A stretch of DNA of 7,969 bases from JALYUA01 sp038253555 (lineage in GTDB: Bacteria > Acidobacteriota > Thermoanaerobaculia > UBA5066 > Gp7-AA6). Positions 5,889 to 7,969 of this stretch are shown one piece after another. Every line of letters begins with the position of its first letter. The first letter of the stretch is position 1. The stretch is taken from assembly GCA_038253555.1 (NCBI GenBank), contig JBBSGZ010000161.1:1-7969 (forward strand). The letters run 5' to 3'. The notes beneath the pieces were generated by a model. It had not been told where the DNA came from, ran no database searches, and saw only the letters and a list, made by a program, of their open reading frames with translations. Made by a program: the position numbers and the translations under genes.

Positions 5889-7700
5889 ATGTCCGAGCCC
5901 GGCCGGCCGCCCGAGAACCTCCCCGACGCGCCGGGCGTGTACCTGTTCAAGACGGCGCGGGGCAGGATTCTCTACGTCGGCAAGGCGACGTCGCTCAGGA
6001 AGAGGGTGTCTTCGTATTTCACCCGGGGGGGCGAGTCGTCCAAGACCGATGCCCTGTTGCGGTCGTTTTCGGACATCGAGACGATCGTCACGAACACGGA
6101 GCTCGAGGCCCTGCTCCTCGAGAACACGCTCATCAAGAAGCACCGGCCGAAGTACAACGTCTGCCTGCGGGACGACAAGACGTACCCGTACATCAAGGTC
6201 ACGACGGGCGAGCCGTGGCCGCGGGCGCTCGTCACCCGCCGGGTGGAGGAGGACGGGCACTCCTACTTCGGGCCGTTCTGGGGCGGCCTGGCCCGGCGGA
6301 TCATGCGGATGATCACGCGCCACTTTCAGATCCGGACCTGCTCGATCGAGATCGACGGGAAGCTGCCGCGTCCCTGCCTCTACTACGACCTCCACGCGTG
6401 CCTCGGACCCTGCGTCGCGGGCCTGACGACGCGGGAGGCTTACGAGGAGGCGGTGCGGGACGTTCTTCTTTTCCTCCAGGGACGGAGCCGCGAGCTCGTT
6501 CCGCGCCTCGTCGAAAAGATGCAGGCGGCGGCAGCGCAGGAGCGGTTCGAAATGGCCGGCGCCTACCGCGATGCGATCCGCACCGTGGAAGACGTCGCCG
6601 AGCGCCAGCTCGTGCAGTCGATGAAGGGCGAGAGCGTGGACGTGTTCGGGTTCTTCGAGTCGGGGGGCGACGTTTCGCTCTGCGTGCTCGTCGTGCGCGG
6701 CGGCGTGATGCAGGACCGCCGGGAGTTCTTCTTCGAAAAATCGGAGGAGGTTCATCCGGCCGCATTTCTGGACGAGTTTCTTCCCCAGTTCTACGACGTC
6801 AATCCGTTTCTCCCCGAGGAAGTTCACCTGCCCGTCGAGATCGCGGACCCCGCTCTCCTCGAGGCGTTCCTCCTCGCCCGCCGCGGCGCCAGGGTGGCCG
6901 TGCGTGTCCCGAAGCGCGGCGCCGGGGTCGAGCGGGTCGAGCTCGCCAACACGAACGCGCAGGAGAGGCACCGTGTGCGCTTCCGCCGGCTCGGAGGGGA
7001 AGAAGCCCTCGGCGTCGAGCGGCTGGCGCGGGTCCTCGACCTTCCCGTCCCGCCGCGGCGCATCGAGGCGTTCGATATCTCGCACCTTCAGGGCACCGAC
7101 AGCGTCGCCTCGGTCGTGGTCTTCGAGGACGGCAGGCCGAAGAAGTCGGACTATCGACTCTTCGGGATTGCCTCGCAGAGCCTCCTGGCGCCCGACGACT
7201 TCAAGAGCATGGCCGAGGCCGTGGAGCGTCGATACCGGCGCGTCCGCGCCGAAGGAGGCCCGATGCCGGACCTCGTGCTGGTCGACGGCGGCCGCGGGCA
7301 GCTCCAGGCCGCTTTGGCCGCGTTCGATCGCGTCGGCGTCCAACTCCCCGCGGTCGGCCTCGCCAAGCGGGAGGAGGAGATCTGGATGCCCGGCCGCCCG
7401 GACCCGATCCGGCTCGCCGGCAAGGATCCCGCGTTGAAGCTCATACAGCGGCTGCGCGACGAAGCGCACCGTTTCGCGATCAGCACTCACCGCGGGCGGC
7501 GCTCGAAGCGCATGCGGGAGACTTCCCTGACGTCGATCCCCGGAGTGGGACCCACGCGCGCGCGGATTCTCCTGAAGCGCTTCGGCTCCCTGTCCGGAGT
7601 GGCGGCCGCGGACCCGGTCGAGATCGTGGATGCCGTGGGCCCCGCGACCGCGCGAGCCATTCGGGAGTACCTCGCCGACTCCGCCGCGCGTTCCGCCTGA
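5889..7700 (+). CDS. uvrC: Excinuclease ABC subunit C, UvrC
   Basis: UvrC is the dual-incision nuclease of nucleotide excision repair: it cuts 3' and then 5' of the lesion after UvrB is loaded. The protein has 603 residues, normal for the family. The N-terminal GIY-YIG nuclease domain (about 14-92) has PGVYLF, LYVGKA with Tyr29, Arg39 and Glu78, and ends in KHRPKYNV; it makes the 3' cut. Four cysteines (151, 163, 171, 175) include the CLGPC motif, matching the conserved set reported to hold a 4Fe-4S cluster in E. coli UvrC. A UVR motif (about 203-236) binds UvrB. The RNase H-like 5' nuclease carries Asp396 (DISH), Asp466 (LVDGGRGQL) and His527 (EAHRFAI). Tandem helix-hairpin-helix DNA-binding motifs follow (about 545-597; SIPGVGPTRA and DAVGPATA). 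ATG 5889 is preferred over TTG 5874, because the latter adds only MLSFL and lies inside the candidate -10 box. All catalytic residues are present. Confidence 0.96.
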   Translation: MSEPGRPPENLPDAPGVYLFKTARGRILYVGKATSLRKRVSSYFTRGGESSKTDALLRSFSDIETIVTNTELEALLLENTLIKKHRPKYNVCLRDDKTYPYIKVTTGEPWPRALVTRRVEEDGHSYFGPFWGGLARRIMRMITRHFQIRTCSIEIDGKLPRPCLYYDLHACLGPCVAGLTTREAYEEAVRDVLLFLQGRSRELVPRLVEKMQAAAAQERFEMAGAYRDAIRTVEDVAERQLVQSMKGESVDVFGFFESGGDVSLCVLVVRGGVMQDRREFFFEKSEEVHPAAFLDEFLPQFYDVNPFLPEEVHLPVEIADPALLEAFLLARRGARVAVRVPKRGAGVERVELANTNAQERHRVRFRRLGGEEALGVERLARVLDLPVPPRRIEAFDISHLQGTDSVASVVVFEDGRPKKSDYRLFGIASQSLLAPDDFKSMAEAVERRYRRVRAEGGPMPDLVLVDGGRGQLQAALAAFDRVGVQLPAVGLAKREEEIWMPGRPDPIRLAGKDPALKLIQRLRDEAHRFAISTHRGRRSKRMRETSLTSIPGVGPTRARILLKRFGSLSGVAAADPVEIVDAVGPATARAIREYLADSAARSA

Positions 7701-7729
7701 CGGAACCGTTGGCATTGCGAAGAATTCGC
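7690..7729 (+). terminator. Candidate hairpins at the end of uvrC, no T tract
   Basis: GTTCCG (7690-7695) pairs with CGGAAC (7701-7706) around a five-base loop that holds the uvrC stop codon. A second hairpin follows, GCGAA (7717-7721) with TTCGC (7725-7729). Neither is followed by a T run, so this is not a standard intrinsic terminator. It could protect the 3' end of the message or assist factor-dependent termination. Confidence 0.28.
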
Positions 7730-7780
7730 GGGGACGCGCTACACTAGCAGGCTGCTGAAAAATGGATGCGTGCGTCGTGT

Positions 7781-7863
7781 CTGGCCTTTTGCAGATTGCG
7801 ATGAAGGTGGAGTTGAGTTGAAGCGAAACTTTTCATTGTGAGGATGAGGGGGCAAAAGGCCAG
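7781..7863. repeat. Perfect 12-bp inverted repeat with nested second stem
   Basis: CTGGCCTTTTGC (7781-7792) is exactly the reverse complement of GCAAAAGGCCAG (7852-7863), with a 59-base spacer. Inside it, ATGAA (7801-7805) can pair with TTCAT (7832-7836), and the pairing extends outward to 7797/7840 through one C-G pair and several G-T pairs. The two stems can form together as one long structured hairpin. Because it is mixed in composition rather than plain GC, a 12-bp exact match at this distance is unlikely to be chance. Confidence 0.75.
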
Positions 7864-7866
7864 CCA

Positions 7867-7934
7867 CCGCAAGCGGTTGCGGCGGCGCGGGGCCGTCTGC
7901 GGCGTCGCCGCTCCTCCCCGATGCAGCGGCATCG
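7867..7934. repeat. Cluster of three compact hairpins
   Basis: Three perfect inverted repeats follow one another in 68 bases: CCGCAA (7867-7872) with TTGCGG (7877-7882), loop of four; GCGGC (7899-7903) with GCCGC (7907-7911), loop of three; CGATGC (7919-7924) with GCATCG (7929-7934), loop of four. High GC makes short stems common, so the middle one alone would mean little, but the series next to the 12-bp repeat suggests a structured element. Confidence 0.5.
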
Positions 7935-7969
7935 CCTTCGTCGCGGCTCCTTGCATCCGGCTGCGCGGC

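Larger units (their letters stand above)
7745..7969. mobile_element. Probable insertion-element end or repeat, incomplete at window edge
   Basis: From about 7745 the sequence changes character. TAGCAGGCTGCTGAAAAA resembles the terminal sequence that many bacterial insertion elements carry; this is from memory, with no search run. It is followed by non-coding DNA rich in inverted repeats up to the window end. No transposase is visible, and the family cannot be named. The segment is unrelated to the IS481-type piece at the left edge as far as can be seen. An alternative is a non-autonomous element or an intergenic repeat with a structured transcript. Its full extent and second end lie outside the window. 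Confidence 0.42.

Noticed and set aside
5877..7715. 612-codon open frame antisense to uvrC, and a 733-codon plus-strand frame at 5546-7747
   Set aside because: Both are shadows of uvrC; their translations are Arg/Pro/Gly-rich with no domain, while the uvrC frame shows every family motif.
7709..7745. TTGGCA and TACACT as a promoter pair after uvrC
   Set aside because: The boxes are separated by 25 bases, too far for a normal sigma-70 promoter.
7744..7956. 70-codon minus-strand open frame ending inside the IS-like motif
   Set aside because: Its stop and last codons are the repeat motif itself, it spans the inverted repeats, and it has no recognisable domain. More likely a chance reading of repeat DNA.
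1..7969. CRISPR array, tRNA or rRNA genes
   Set aside because: No regularly spaced direct repeats, no cloverleaf with a TTCRA-type arm, and no rRNA-like sequence were recognised on either strand.

Overview
This is high-GC bacterial DNA carrying a chromosomal housekeeping block with mobile DNA at both edges. The organism is probably an uncultured, Gram-negative-type lineage (Acidobacteriota-like is my impression only). The basis is a high-GC codon pattern, a full-length class A penicillin-binding protein with an OB-like insert, and gene starts without Shine-Dalgarno sequences. Nothing in the window fixes the taxon.

Layout from left to right. (1) 1-268 is the C-terminal end of an IS481-type transposase on the + strand, cut by the window edge, and its base composition looks less GC-rich than the rest. 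(2) 310-339 is a clear hairpin terminator with A and T tracts, lying between the convergent transposase and PBP genes. (3) 364-2766 (-) encodes a bifunctional peptidoglycan glycosyltransferase/transpeptidase (PBP1A type). (4) A divergent promoter region of about 100 bp follows. (5) 2867-3403 (+) is an unrecognised 178-residue single-pass membrane protein, which overlaps by a TTGA junction (6) uvrB at 3400-5481 (+). (7) 5537-5743 (-) is a 68-residue zinc-ribbon plus transmembrane protein, convergent with uvrB. (8) 5889-7700 (+) is uvrC. (9) 7701-7969 has no convincing gene. It holds an IS-end-like motif, a perfect 12-bp inverted repeat and a run of compact hairpins, and it runs off the window.

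How the genes work together. UvrB and UvrC are the damage-verification/loading and dual-incision subunits of nucleotide excision repair; UvrA is not in the window. They do not form one simple operon. uvrB appears to be translationally coupled to the membrane-protein gene, while uvrC has its own candidate extended -10 promoter and is separated from uvrB by the opposite-strand zinc-ribbon gene. The PBP is an independent cell-wall synthesis gene.

The most distinctive signals are two. First, four of the five chromosomal starts lack a Shine-Dalgarno sequence and instead have a TAnnnT or extended -10 box only about 5-10 bases upstream, suggesting leaderless or near-leaderless mRNAs. Second, the right edge carries a densely structured non-coding element. 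I found no CRISPR array, tRNA, rRNA or clearly novel multi-gene system; the repair and cell-wall genes are conventional.
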